DNA from: Torymus aiolomorphi
Lineage: Eukaryota; Arthropoda; Insecta; Hymenoptera; Torymidae
Reading direction: 5' to 3'
Length of the DNA: 64,000 nucleotides
Assembly (NCBI GenBank): GCA_036365515.1
Contig: CM070877.1
Location: forward strand, 57,465,475-57,529,474
The translations under genes and the position numbers were made by a program. This document shows, piece after piece, positions 33,875-44,317 of this stretch. How positions within the stretch are numbered: position 1 is the first letter of the stretch; each line of letters begins with the position of its first letter. A model generated the notes under the pieces. That model searched no databases and was not told the DNA's origin. It saw nothing but the letters and a program-made list of their open reading frames with translations.

Positions 33875-33996
33875 TGTTACGTGTGCATAGTATGCAAAAC
33901 GTGATGAGGCGGATCGGGTTTCATATAGCAGCAACATGAGGACGACTCGAGTCCTCCTCCATTTTATTTATTGTATGCGATTATCAAATCGTAACA
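33875..33996 (+). repeat. Left LTR of the TRIM-like element (122 bp)
   Basis: TGTTACGTGTGCATAG... to ...TCGTAACA. Compared with the right LTR it lacks a 111-bp segment, with TCGAG at the junction. Confidence 0.75.
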
Positions 33997-34358
33997 TTTC
34001 TGGTGCTAGGTGTTAGGGGGCGGTAGCTAAACTGCACCGTATGAACCCAACGCTTGCGACGCGGGAAACCGCGTCGAGTATGAATGTGTGAGTGTGAGCG
34101 CGTGAAGGGATTTTAAAATGACGTTCGACGATGATTCGAGCGCCGCGAGCGCCGCAGGTGGGCAGAGGAGAGAGAGAGCCGCTCTCTAATCACTCTACCC
34201 GGACCTCCGAGCGAGAGACAGTCTGCGCGCGCGAAATCGAAAAGGATTGTTCTCCCGTGTGCGTATTAGAGTGCAGAGTGAGTGAGAAGAGAGTGACAGA
34301 GACTCTGAGTGGTCACGCAGAAGCTGCGCCGTAGCCACCGAGAGCCAGAGAGAGAGAG

Positions 34359-34403
<45 letters not shown>

Positions 34404-35035
34404 CGATTTATTTGCCTTCGCGGCAAAATAATTAATACAGAATTTATACAGTGTATAACTTAAAATAAAATACAGTAAAATAAGATATAATAAAAATATA
34501 TAAAAATAAAAGTAATACAACCTGATACAAATATATAAATTATACATAAAAATATGTTTGTCTACGAGGACCTTCAATTACGATAAAAAAATAATAAAAA
34601 AATAATAAAAAAGAACCATATGATAAAATAAAAATAAAATACATAAAAATCATTAAAAATCACGAGGACCCTTCATTAAGACAAAATAAATAAATAAAAC
34701 TAGAGAAAATATCACAGCTGGTACTATACGCTAAAAGGAAAATAATTACAGTTATACATTAACCATTTCATAAAATATCACAGTAAGGTATCACAGCCGC
34801 TTAGTCAAAAAATCACAGATCAAAGTTAATCCGCAGTCTAATACTAAACTAGATAAAGGTCCCCGCACTGGCAGCTCTAAGCATCCTTATAGAGAGGCTA
34901 GGCGTCGAGATCAAGCAGGTGTTGGCGCACAGCCCTCTTGAATGATGAAAGTGATGGAAGGTAGCGCAGGGAGGGGGAGGGAGTTCCAAAAGCGGGCACC
35001 CTGAGCCAGAAACGCTCTATCACCCGTCTTATAGT

Positions 35036-36117
35036 TCAAGGCAGGAAAGCAAGCTCCGGCTGCACTCCCCTGCTTGTTGGCCTAGGCTTGTGCACCGTAA
35101 AAAAGGCAGCCAAGTAACTGGGCTCACGCATCCGAATTATTTTATATAGTAGCAGGGCTGCGAAGTAGAATCTGCGTGAGTCCATACGGAGCCAGCCCAG
35201 ACGTCTCAAGTAGGGGGTGATATGCTCATCCCTCCTAGCCCCAGTAACGTACCTCACACATGAATTGCTCAATCTTTGCACTCTCGCTCGCTGTTCGTCA
35301 GACGCGTCCAAGTAGACCACCGTACAGTAGTCAAGGTGGGGTTGAACTAGGGACTCGACTAATCTTTTGCGGAGAATCTCGGTGGTACACGCCCTAATAA
35401 ACCGCAAACTGTATAGGGCTTTATTGACTTTCTTTGTGAGTTGGTCAATGTGCGGTTTCCATGTTAATTTACTATCCAGTGTAACACCGAGACTCGCAAC
35501 TTCGCTACTGAAGGGGATGCGTTCTCCAGGCCGCACACCAATACCTGGCAGATCTAATGAGTTTATATGATTAACTCCTACCCTGGAGCCGAATACAATG
35601 GCTTTGGTCTTACCAGCATTGAGGTGCAGGCCCGAGTTCGCCGCCCATTCAGCCACCATTTGCGCCGCATGGGACAGCCGATCAATACCCTCCAGAATTT
35701 CGTCTTTTGTCGTGTGTAAGTAGATTTGAAGGTCATCTGCGTAAAATATATGTCTGATAGTATTACCGTCAAGTACGTCACGTAAGTCGTTAACGTAGAG
35801 ACAAAAAAGCAGTGGACCCAGGACAGATCCCTGTGGAACTCCCAGATTGGTTTCTAACCAGTCAGAGTTACCTTTGCTATTTGAGGTGACTATTTGGGTA
35901 CGTCCTTTCAGATATGATTGAATCCACAGGAGAGCTGCCCTGGAGAACCCCAGCCGACAGAGCTTACGCAGAAGCGCTGTTGGTGAGATGGTGTCGAAGG
36001 CTTTGCTGAAGTCGAACAGTAGCAGTAACGTCAGTTGTCTATTGTCGATGCCTATACGTATATCGTCGGTTAGCTTGAGAAGTGCCGTCTGCGTGCTGTG
36101 GTGCTTGCGAAATCCGG
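35036..36117 (-). pseudogene. CR1-like copy 1: RT palm and C-terminal domain
   Basis: After the frameshift the minus strand is open for about 360 codons: AGFRKHHSTQTALLKLTDD, the catalytic block LLLFDFSKAFDTIS, NLGVPQGSVLGPLLF, IFYADDLQIYLHTT (near 35720), then the thumb and C-terminal region with CTTEILRKRLVESLVQPHLDYC. It ends at a frameshift near 35036. The last 30-40 residues (WNSLP..., FKRAVRQHLLD) continue in other frames to about 34910. Function when intact: target-primed reverse transcription. Confidence 0.88.
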
Positions 36118-37035
36118 CCTGGAGGGGTCAAGTAAGTTATTGCTATTAAGATACTCCGTGATTTGGTTGTGGGCAATTTTTTCAAGCACCTTAGAAAGAA
36201 AGCAGAGTAGTGCTATAGGACGAAAGTCCGAGACTGTAGACGGCGATGCAATTTTCTTGAGTGCAATTACCTGTGCCTGCTTCCAGGAGCCCGGAAAAAT
36301 TCCCTGAGCGAAGGAGGAGTTGAAAATTCTGACCAAGTAGTCACCAATGACAGGGAGAGCCTTCACGACCACCTCCCGAGGAATTCCGTCCACCCCTTTT
36401 GCCTGTGAGGAGAAGTGAGAAATTGCAAGAATTACATCACTCAGTGTAACCTGTTTAAAGGAAAAGCCCTCCTCACTTGTTAGTAAAATAGTGTCCATAG
36501 CTTCTTCTATGTTTTCAAGGCGGGACACGGAGATTCCAGCGAAGTGAGCGTTTAACTCTCCCGGCGTGAAGCCGCAAAGGTCCTCCTCTTTTCGCTTTGG
36601 AATAAGGCCGAGTTTACGCATTTCCTTCCATATATCCTTGTTAGCATCAAGAGCGTCTGAGAGATGCTTGTGAAGGAAGGAGTTACGCTCTTGAGCAAAG
36701 CGTGAGTCGACCTCATTGCTGAGCCGAAGAAACTCATCGAACACTGCCGCTCGCCCAGTGCGTTTGTAACGCCTATGGGCCGCATTACGTTTGTTGATTA
36801 GTTCCCTCAGCTCAGGACCAATCCAAGGAGCATTATTTCGACTGGGTTTCACAGTTTTTAAAGGCGCTAAATCGTTTATGACAGAGTTAAGGTTTGCGTT
36901 TAAGGAATCTAGTGCTCCCTCCAAATCGGATTCAATCGAATTCATGCCTACCCAATCGCAGCGCGCAAGCAATTCATTGAGAGATGAAGGGCATACGTTT
37001 TTATAATCTCTGTAGGAGAAGGACTTCCCTAGTCG
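36070..37035 (-). pseudogene. CR1-like copy 1: endonuclease end, linker and RT fingers
   Basis: The frame begins SFSYRDYKN at the truncation point and continues CDWVGMNSIESDLEGAL, the HRRYKRTGR segment, VDGIPREVVVKALP and SDFRPIALLCFLSKVLEKI (RT block 1-2). Relative to copy 3, one G is missing in a G-run at about 36122-36126, which shifts the frame. The RT continues in the next frame. Around 80-85% of residues match copy 3 by eye. Confidence 0.88.
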
Positions 37036-37039
37036 CGCT

Positions 37040-37042
<3 letters not shown>

Positions 37043-37122
<80 letters not shown>
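37043..37122. repeat. (GA)n microsatellite in the 5' LTR
   Basis: 40 GA copies directly at the 5' truncation point of CR1-like copy 1. The LTR's own tract, seen at 43716-43785 in the other LTR, was split here. Confidence 0.95.
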
Positions 37123-37124
<2 letters not shown>

Positions 37125-37275
37125 CCAGCTACCGAGCAGCGAGGACGGGACCGCACGGCGTCAATCGCGTACGAGTGAGCGGCAAAAAGGTAAAACAGTG
37201 CGAGTGTGTGCGCTGCGACCGCGATCGGTTACGAGGCGAAAGCCTAAAGCCGGTATTAGTGCTATTCCTTCCCAG

Positions 37276-38298
37276 AGGAGATAGATAGATATTTATTTAT
37301 TGTGTTTGGTTCACAAAGTGTACAGAATAAAATAATACAATAAATCGCCAAAGTTAAGATAAAATAAAAGAATATCACAATTTAAATACTAATAGAAGAT
37401 ATCACAGTGAAAATAATACAAGTGTTTACAAGTGATATCACAGTTGCAAAGTGTGACCACAGTCAGAGTTATATAATAATAATACTGAATACAGCAATTC
37501 ATAGAGGCGAGCACCGTAATAAAAACACAATATTAACAATAAAAACATTTGGAATACTTATCGGTCAAGGATATTAAAACTATAAAAACATTAAAACTCA
37601 TACATTCATCCAGTACATTCGTTCGTCCAGACATACTTATAAATTACAGTCATACAACTAACCTAAGAATACGGACAAAACGAATAAATAGTGTATATGG
37701 GACAGCACAAGAATACATGTATCTGTCCCTTTCAAGGTGACCTATTCTAGGTCAGATATGTGCCTCTTTACTGCACGCTTGAACCAACTGAGAGATGGTA
37801 GATTGCGAATCTCAGTGGGTAGGGAGTTCCATAAATGTGCTCCTCGCACCTGGAACGATTTAATTCCGTACGACTCGCGCATCAGAGGGGGCTCAAGTTC
37901 TTTTATCACTCCTCTCACATTACCTCTGGGCAGATATCTAGTAAAGAGGCCTACTAGACAGTCCGGAACGTTCATTCGCACGATTTTGTACATCAGTACA
38001 GCCATAAAATATTGCCTCCTCGAATCAGTGCGTAGCCAGCCCAATGAGGTTCTGTGAGGAGTGATGTGATCATTCCTCCTAAGTCCCACTACGTACCTCA
38101 CACCTGAATTCTGCAGGACCTGCAGTCGGATCCTCAACTCCTGAGAGGCGTTCAACAATACGACAGAACAATAATCCAGATGAGGGAAAAGCAATGCCTC
38201 AACAAGCCGTTTGCGGAGAGTCTCGGTAGTGTATTTTCTGAAAAATCTTAGATGGTACATGACCCTGTTGCATTTTTTAGTTATTTTATCGACATGAG
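37276..38298 (-). mobile_element. CR1-like element, copy 2, strongly 5'-truncated
   Basis: Interrupts the LTR between ...TTCCCAG (37275) and CGGGGAAGGAAG (38299). The tail on the minus strand is ATCTATCTATCT directly at the insertion point. It belongs to the same superfamily as copies 1 and 3 but is a distinct subfamily (protein identity clearly lower). Confidence 0.85.
37742..38298 (-). pseudogene. CR1-like copy 2: C-terminal RT region
   Basis: Open from the truncation point (HVDKITKKCNRVMYHLRFF) to a stop at 37742. Contains TTETLRKRLVEALLFPHLDYC, GVRYVVGLRRNDHITPHR, LGWLRTDSRRQYF and the end motif GAHLWNSLPTEIRNLPSLSWF. This thumb/connection region is conserved in CR1-like elements. No internal stop in 185 codons, so this insertion may be younger than its relatives. 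37276-37741 is its 3' UTR. Confidence 0.85.
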
Positions 38299-38592
38299 CG
38301 GGGAAGGAAGTGAGAGAGTCGGAAGGAAAACCCTCGCAGCACCGACGCTGCGCAGCGGTTGCGTGGAAAGCGCGCGCGCGCCCTTCTGCCCGAGCAGGCG
38401 AACGCGGACCACCCCAGCGGGGGAAAAGAGTCTCGAGCCGGTATTGCGAGAGTGCGTGTGAGTGTGATCTTCTCGTCTGGCGCCTTACAAATTCGGCGAG
38501 GAGAGTGTTTGAGCGAGGAGGGTATTAGATGCGCGCGGTTAATTCGGGACGCGCGGATTCTTTATAGTTCGCCTAAAATACCGTGTCATAAA

Positions 38593-38610
38593 TGGCGCAG
38601 CCAACGTGGG
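38593..38610 (+). promoter_or_regulatory. Primer-binding site of the gypsy element
   Basis: TGGCGCAGCCAACGTGGGGC begins 4 bp after the 5' LTR end GTGTCA. A TGG start matches the CCA end of a tRNA primer. The exact tRNA was not determined. Confidence 0.7.
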
Positions 38611-38949
38611 GCATCGTTCAAAAGTGAAAAGTGTTGAGTGATTAGACGGACAGTGCGCGGCAAGGAATATAAAAATCATTTTCTCTGTTCGGTGCAGAAC
38701 AGCGTGCAACGCATTCGCGCGCGTCGAGAATCGGCCTGCTTCGCTGAGCCGGGCGCGCTTCTCAGAATCGCGGCGCGGCTCGCTTGCTTTTGCGCGGCAG
38801 CGAGAATGTAAACAATTCCGGGAATGGGCCGAGTGCGCGCAGTATTTACTAGAAGGGATTAGAGGATAGTGTAAATATTCGATATTGCGAGGTTAATTAC
38901 GTTTGGGAAACTCGAGTGCGACCGTGTTTATTAGAATTGTCAGGGCATT

Positions 38950-40203
38950 ATGATGAAACCCAAAAGCGAGATGCAGCGGCATCAGGCGACGATGCGAGAG
39001 CTGATGCGCTCGCGTGCCAAGGGGGAGAAAAAGCGTAATATCGGAAGATTATCGGTCGAGGAAGTGCGCGCCGAGTTAAATTTTAACGGGTGTTCGTGCG
39101 TCGGGCCGGAAGCCACACTGCGCGAACGGCTTTTGAGGGCAGCGTTGAGGGCAGCGGAGCCAGGGAATGTGGAAATTCCCTGGTATCCGTGGGATGAAGC
39201 GGAGAAAGTCGCGCCCGCGGATGAGGCATCGGTGATGACATCTAGAGAGGAGGTAGAGCGGGAGCAGGTAACCGCGCGTGGTAGTGGCGCCGGAGAGGGG
39301 GAGCAGCGCGCGACGACGATGTCGTCAAGCGACGAGGACGAGCCAGCGCGAATCGAGGCGGTGCACACCGAGCATGTGCAAATACATGCGCCGCCTACAT
39401 CCACAATAACCGTTAGTGCACCGATAACGACGGTAGCAAACACCGCGATGACAACGGCGACGATGGTTACACCATCCTGCAGCACGAGACCAACAGCTGG
39501 AGTAACCCGCGCGCTTTTCGGGATGCAACATGTGCCAAATGTAGTACTTTCGCCGGAAATACTCGCGCAGATGAACGGACAGGGTCAGTGGGAGTACTAT
39601 TCTGAGCGTTACGTGCGAGGTGTGGATTGGTTTTACAAAAGAGGAGCTGGGCGACCGTTACCGATTCCGCAAGCGCCGCGGAGAGACGAGCGTCAGCGAT
39701 GGTATACGCCCGTGCAGAATTATGATGAAATTCTCGAAGCGAGCGAGACTCCGGCAAGTGAGGAATCGGATGAGGGTAGCGAGGATGATGGCGAGATTCT
39801 CGCGGTATTATATAGACAAGGTCGTCAGTGGCAAACCGACGAGAGAGCGCGCGCGAGTGAGAGCGAGCGTAGGGCTAGAGAGTTGGCGGATGCGACCGCA
39901 AAACGAGCGGAGTTAGGAAAAAAGAAAGGTACGCGCAAGACTTCGGAGAGGGTGCGCGTGAATCGAACCTCCCGAAGTAACTTGCGCGAGAAGCGTGAGA
40001 GCGTAGCAAATCGGAAGCGTAATGGCAGTGAATCGGAATGGGAGTTAGTGCGTAAGAGTAAGCGCAGTGAGAGAAAGGATAGGGCGCGAGCGCGCTATTA
40101 TAAAGATACGGAGGAAGAGTCTTTGTCGAGCTCGAGCGACGATTCCGTGAGGGTGCGTAAGCGTCGGCTAAGAGAGCGGCGGAGGAAATTCTGCATCAAT
40201 TGA
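38950..40203 (+). CDS. gag: gypsy gag N-terminal ORF
   Basis: 417 residues starting MMKPKSEMQRHQ. The first ~90 residues contain a SAP-like helix pair ('LSVEEVRAELNFNGCSCVG...TLRERLLRAAL'). A long low-complexity Thr/Ala and acidic region follows, then an Arg/Ser/Glu-rich C-terminus with R-rich stretches that could bind RNA. The leader from the PBS to the ATG is about 340 bp. The capsid fold itself lies in the next frame (40200 on), reached by a frameshift within the last ~20 codons. That shift may be decay rather than programmed, because it falls in an Arg-codon-rich region with no obvious slippery heptamer. Confidence 0.75.
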   Translation: MMKPKSEMQRHQATMRELMRSRAKGEKKRNIGRLSVEEVRAELNFNGCSCVGPEATLRERLLRAALRAAEPGNVEIPWYPWDEAEKVAPADEASVMTSREEVEREQVTARGSGAGEGEQRATTMSSSDEDEPARIEAVHTEHVQIHAPPTSTITVSAPITTVANTAMTTATMVTPSCSTRPTAGVTRALFGMQHVPNVVLSPEILAQMNGQGQWEYYSERYVRGVDWFYKRGAGRPLPIPQAPRRDERQRWYTPVQNYDEILEASETPASEESDEGSEDDGEILAVLYRQGRQWQTDERARASESERRARELADATAKRAELGKKKGTRKTSERVRVNRTSRSNLREKRESVANRKRNGSESEWELVRKSKRSERKDRARARYYKDTEEESLSSSSDDSVRVRKRRLRERRRKFCIN

Positions 40204-40740
40204 GTGATTGCAAAGCGGGTAATCATCTCAGTGATGCTGGCATGCTATGCGCGCTACCGTGCGTTTTTACGGGTGAGGCAGCGATTTGGTTTAGATTAGA
40301 AAAGGCACGCATTAATTCGTGGAAGTCGTTTGAGAAGGCGTTTAAGCGTCGATTTATCGGAGAATACGACAGGCAGGATCTTCTAGGCGATGTGCGCCGG
40401 GGAACGCAGGGAAAAGGGAAATCAGTAGAGAGTTATATTGAAAATTTTCGATTGATAGTTTCGCATTTTAAGCGACCACCGAGCGAGGACAATCAGGTTG
40501 ATCGTGCTTACCGAAATCTCTTGCCGGAGTATCGTCGCGCGATGGTGGATGAAGTGGTCGAAACGTTGGACGACATCGTTAAGTACGGTCGGCATTTCGA
40601 GCGACGTAAGGAAATTGACGGCTATTATGCACCCCCTCCACCCGCGGAGAAGATGCACATACAAAGCGCTGCTTTCACAGGCCCGTCGAGTGCGATTAAA
40701 GCAAAAGTAGTGCAGACGGAAGCGCAGGGCTTGATGGGTA
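40180..40740 (+). pseudogene. gag: gypsy gag capsid-like domain
   Basis: The frame from about 40180 reads EILHQL, then AAIWFRLEKARINSWKSFEKAF, FIGEYDRQDLL and GKSVESYIENFRLIVSHF, then DRAYRNLLPEYRRAM. This is the pattern of the retrotransposon gag (capsid) domain: aromatic-rich helices, 'W..F...F'. It would form the particle shell. It runs without a nucleocapsid knuckle, protease, RT or RNase H into integrase at about 40740. The junction lies after the proline run PPPPAEK, in residues ~155-175 of this frame. Confidence 0.82.
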
Positions 40741-41329
40741 GTAGAATAGTAGAGAGGCCGTGGGTAGTGGTAGCCACGAATTTGATGGAGTTTCCGCCGA
40801 GTAAGAGTCAAATTAAGTACTTAATTGTGTTTCAGGATTTGTTCACGCGGTGGTTAGAATTAAAACCAATTAGGAAAGCAGATGGAAAATCAGTAGCGCG
40901 CGCGTTAGAAGAATTAATTTTATTCCGATGGGAGACACCAGAGTATTTATTGACTGATAATGGACGCGAGTCGATAATCAGACACTGCGTAAAGTCTTGG
41001 AGGAGTACGGAGTAAAACACGTAACGACGCCGCCGTATCATCCTCAAGCAAATCCGGTAGAGAGGAGTAATAGGACACTGAAAACGATAATTGCCGCGTT
41101 GGTAGGAGCTGATCATCGTAATTGGGACGCGCATATTCACGAATTGCGCAACGCGATTAATACTGCAATTCAAGCGACGACGCGCGTGTCGCCAGCTTTC
41201 TTAAATTTCGGTAGGCACCCGCGTCTAGTAAAGAGTCTACGCAGGGAAATCGCGCGGGCGCGCCCGATTTTAAGAGTGCCGCCGGAGGTTTGGCTGGATA
41301 GAGTTAAACGATTAGATGGGTTGTGAGAT
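40740..41329 (+). pseudogene. gypsy integrase core, frameshifted
   Basis: The first part, in the gag frame up to 41015, shows GLMGSRIVERPW, then VVVATNLMEFPPSKS (the position of the first catalytic Asp reads Asn), LIVFQDLFTRWLELKP, and YLLTDNGRE with the second Asp. A frameshift near 41000 moves to the 40997-41326 frame: EEYGVKHVTTPPYHPQANP and VERSNRTLKT with the catalytic Glu. The HHCC zinc domain that normally precedes the core is lost in the deletion. A dead D-D-E integrase. Confidence 0.85.
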
Positions 41330-41640
41330 TTGATGGCGCGACACATTGATCAGGCGCGAGAAAAACAGACGCGAGAATACAATAAAAACAAGCGTGATGT
41401 CCAGTTTAGCGAGGGGGATTTAGTTATGCGGCGAACGCACCCGTTATCGAGTGGGATTAATAAGTTTTCTGCGAAATTAGCACCGAAATACGAGGGGCCG
41501 CTTAAGATTGTAGAAATGAAATCGCCGACTGTTTACGTTCTCGAGAGTGTAGGTGGGGGCCGGAACTTAAGCGATATATTCCCCCTAGGGCCGCGAAAAT
41601 TATATCTTGAGCGAATGCTAATTCACTTGTGTTTTCTAGG
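41330..41640 (+). pseudogene. gypsy integrase C-terminal (GPY/F-like) module
   Basis: A stop at 41324-41326 is followed by an open frame: QAREKQTREYNKNKRDVQFSEGDLV, then KFSAKLAPKYEGPLKIVE and YVLES. The 'KYEGPLKIVE' block is the GPY/F-type module that ends gypsy integrases. I see no chromodomain. The frame continues into the start of the third ORF without a stop. Confidence 0.8.
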
Positions 41641-41647
41641 TGTCATG
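41626..41647 (+). promoter_or_regulatory. Candidate 3' splice site and start of ORF3
   Basis: CACTTGTGTTTTCTAG ends at 41639, then GTGTC and ATG at 41645-41647 (ATGG context). A pyrimidine-rich acceptor right before an in-frame ATG would let ORF3 be translated from a spliced RNA, as the env of some insect gypsy elements is. No donor was mapped. Confidence 0.4.
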
Positions 41648-43093
41648 GAAAGCGAGCTACATTCAACTGCGGAGGGAGCTGAGGTGAGGCCGCGTTCCCC
41701 CTTGGGAACGGAGAGGCCACCAACTCCCCGCAGCGAGACAATATTGGAGCCAAGCGCGGAGGGATGTCGCCCGCAGTCGGAGCTCAGGTGGTATGAGCAG
41801 GACCAGCTGGAGAGGGAGGCCGAGAGGGCCACGAGCGGCTTCCTGGAGGAAGTGTTCGTCCGGGCAGCGGAATGGATTGCGGCCATGGAGGCGGAGCGTG
41901 AGCTCGTCATGAGGCGGGAGCTAGCAGCCGAGGCTGCGTTGCGCCGCCTTCATGACCCGATACTCGTCATCGATGACGACGGATAGCCAAGAAGTAGTCC
42001 CGAGAGAGAGAACTTGGAGCAGGCCAGGGTCCTCGACTGCGCGAGCGTCGAGGAAAGCAGACGCGCCGAGGACGAGCTCGAGCGTTACCTGCTCGATGGC
42101 AGTGACGCAGAGCCAATGGAGCTCGAAGCTTGCGCCGCAGCTAGCCCGACGCCACCCGAGGCGTGTGTCGCGAGAGGTAGCCCCTTGCTGCCTGTGGAAG
42201 CAGCCGCCGGTCCAGCGTCGGCGAGCAACCGAAGCACGGAGCGGAGCGTTATGGTCCACCAGCTGACGTCCGAGTTTGGCCTTATGCGGATGAGAACTGG
42301 GACTCGGATGCGGAGGTAGGCGAGCCCCCCGCGAGACCGCAGAAGCGGGTCGTGCCGCAGGAACAACGGCGAGGAGTAGCGTCGCGCGCGTAAGTACAAC
42401 CCGAACCGCCAGCCGACGTTGGATGATTACGTCTCGCGGCGCCCCTCTCCGCCGACCGAGGAGCACCCTGGCGCGCCGTGCAGGCGAGAGCGATCGCCCT
42501 CTCAGCGGAGGGAAAGGCCGTGCCGATGCTTGGCCGTCGACGCGCGACCCTTATCGCCGGCTGGCGAGCGGCGGAGAGGGCGAGCGCAAGAGACCGAAGG
42601 AAGAAGGGAGGACGTCTGGACGCAGAGGGGTGAAGCGCCAGCCATCCGACGGAGGGGCGTAATGTTTGGTGGGCTGAGGGCTATCCCCACCGATCCTGCA
42701 GTGGACCCGCCACCATACCACTGCTACAATTGCTGGCAACACGGCCATGATCTGGCGCGATGCCCCCGTCTGCGAGTGAGGGCATTTTGTAACAACTGCG
42801 GGAGGCATGGCGTTGACCTCCGGGATTGCCCCAGGTGCAGCGTGGCGCACGAGGAGTTCGTGCGGGTGAACTTTGCCAACGAGCGGGAGAGGGCGGAGGG
42901 GATGGAGCGCCGGAATAGGGAGGCACTGCGTGTGGAGGAGGAGCAGCGCGCGGCCATCCAACGCGAGCAGCTGAGAGCCGAGCAGGAGTGGAGGGCGCGT
43001 ATGGACCGAGAGATGGGAGCGCGCCACCATTATCATTATCAGGCCATGGCAGTTGGACAGCTGCATGTCCACCCGGCGCCGGCGCAGCAGTAG
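41645..43093 (+). pseudogene. Third ORF with CCHC zinc knuckle in the env position
   Basis: One reading frame (frame 2) runs from the ATG at 41645 to 43093, interrupted by stops near 41984, 42317 and 42379. The N-terminal half is rich in Glu/Ala/Arg and helical (about residues 60-110). After a Pro/Arg-rich linker comes YHCYNCWQHGHDLARCP, a perfect CX2CX4HX4C knuckle. CNNCGRHGVDLRDCP follows with Val where the His should be, then CPRCSVAHEEF. The tail is a charged coiled coil ending HHYHYQ. No signal peptide or membrane helix is seen, so this is not an envelope protein. A nucleocapsid-like RNA/DNA-binding role is my inference. Confidence 0.65.
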
Positions 43094-43426
43094 CTCCGAG
43101 TACAGGATCGCCCTCGGGGCGCTCTGGTGCAAGCAGCGAGTCTCGTGGAGGGATTGCGTGCGCTGCCGCAAAACGCGCGCGATGCGGTAGTAAGAGCTCT
43201 CGAGGACTCTCTGCGGAGGCAGTAAGTCCTCGGGAGAGTGAGAATAAGAGCCGGTATTGACGCCTTGAGTGAGGAGGCCACCGCCGGAAGGTGTGAGGGC
43301 CTGGCGCGAGAAGGGACGCGAAGTGAAGCGACGAGACGATATTACTGCCTTGGGGGGGGGGGGCGGGGGGCGACGTATGGAATCGGCCGATTTCGCGAGG
43401 GTTCGCGAAGGCCTAGCGAGGGGGAG
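43094..43426 (+). other. gypsy 3' untranslated region and purine tract
   Basis: No frame is retained after the stop at 43093. A G10/G4 run lies at 43357-43373. The purine tract GCGAGGGGGAG (43416-43426) touches the LTR start TGCGAC and is the likely plus-strand primer. Confidence 0.7.
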
Positions 43427-43713
43427 TGCGACACGGGAAAACGCGTCGAGTATGAATGTGTGAGTGTGTGCGCGCGAAGGGATTTTGAAACGACGTTCGA
43501 CGATGATTCGAGCGCCGCGAGCGCCGCAGAAGGGCAGAGAAGAGAGAGCCGCTCTCTAATCACTCTATCCCAGACCTCCGAGCGAGAGACAGTGTGCGCG
43601 CGCGAAATTGAAAAGGATCGTTCTCCCGTGTGCGTATTAGAGTGCAGAGTGAGTGAGAAGAGAGAGAGAGGCTGTGAGTGGTCACGCAGAAGCTGCGCCG
43701 TAGCCACCGAGAG

Positions 43714-43787
<74 letters not shown>

Positions 43788-44227
43788 CCACCTACCGAGC
43801 AGCGAGGACGAGACCGCACGGCGTCAATCGCGTACGAGTGAGCGGCAAAAAGGTGAGAGAGTGCGAGTGTGTGCGCTGCGACCGCGATCGGTTACGAGGC
43901 GAAAGCCTAAAGCCGGTATTGGTGCCATTCCTTCCCAGCGGGAAAGGAAGTGAGAGAGTCGGGAGGAAAACCCTCGCAGCACCGACGCTGCGCAGCGGTT
44001 GCGTGGAAAGCGCGCGCGCGCCCTTCTGCCCGAGCAGGCAAACGCGGACCACCCCACCGGGGGAAAAGAGTCTCGAGCCGGTATTGCGAGAGTGCGTGTG
44101 AGTGTGATCTTCTCGTCTGGCGCCTTACAAATTCGGCGAGGAGAGTGTTTGAGCGAGGAGGGTATTAGATGCGCGCGGTTATTCGGGACGCGCGGATTCT
44201 TTATAGTTCGCGTGAAATACCGTGTCA
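43427..44227 (+). repeat. 3' LTR of the gypsy element (801 bp)
   Basis: TGCGACACGGG... to ...CCGTGTCA. Contains a (GA)35 tract (43716-43785) and GCGCGCGCGC near 44010. It matches the three pieces of the 5' LTR with roughly 4-5% differences by eye, which implies a fairly old insertion. Confidence 0.9.
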
Positions 44228-44317
44228 TATGCTTTAAGGTAATGTAGATTTCTAACATTCTAAGATAAAAAAGATTTCTACAATCTACGAGGACGTCGAT
44301 TTTCGAGGCCGCTGACG

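Larger units (their letters stand above)
34362..37042 (-). mobile_element. CR1-like element, copy 1, 5'-truncated, in the GA tract of the LTR
   Basis: On its own strand it starts inside the endonuclease C-terminus (about 37035), runs through RT and ends in a (TATC)n tail, seen as (GATA)11 on the plus strand at 34361-34403. GA dinucleotides lie on both sides (34347-34361 and 37043-37122). Length 2.7 kb against 5.8 kb for the nearly complete copy at 48.7 kb. Confidence 0.88.
34055..38588 (+). repeat. 5' LTR of the gypsy element, interrupted twice
   Basis: Three pieces, 34055-34361, 37043-37275 and 38299-38588, align collinearly with the 801-bp 3' LTR. Two CR1-like fragments fill the gaps. The GA tract of the LTR is split by the first of them. 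Confidence 0.88.
34055..44227 (+). mobile_element. Ty3/gypsy-type LTR retrotransposon, non-autonomous
   Basis: LTRs TGCGAC...GTGTCA (34055-38588 including insertions; 43427-44227). A PBS follows 4 bp after the 5' LTR and a purine tract touches the 3' LTR. The order is gag, then directly integrase, then a third ORF. Protease, RT and RNase H are absent, so this copy cannot replicate by itself. The best target duplication is imperfect (ACGCT before, ATGCT one base after the 3' LTR). It lies inside the TRIM-like element. Confidence 0.88.

Noticed and set aside
34266..34577. Hydrophobic Tyr/Ile/Leu-rich minus-strand ORF
   Set aside because: Consists of the (TATC)n tail and AT-rich 3' UTR of CR1-like copy 1.
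39325..39757. Minus-strand frames opposite gag and ORF3 (39-43 kb)
   Set aside because: Shadow frames of GC-rich plus-strand coding sequence.
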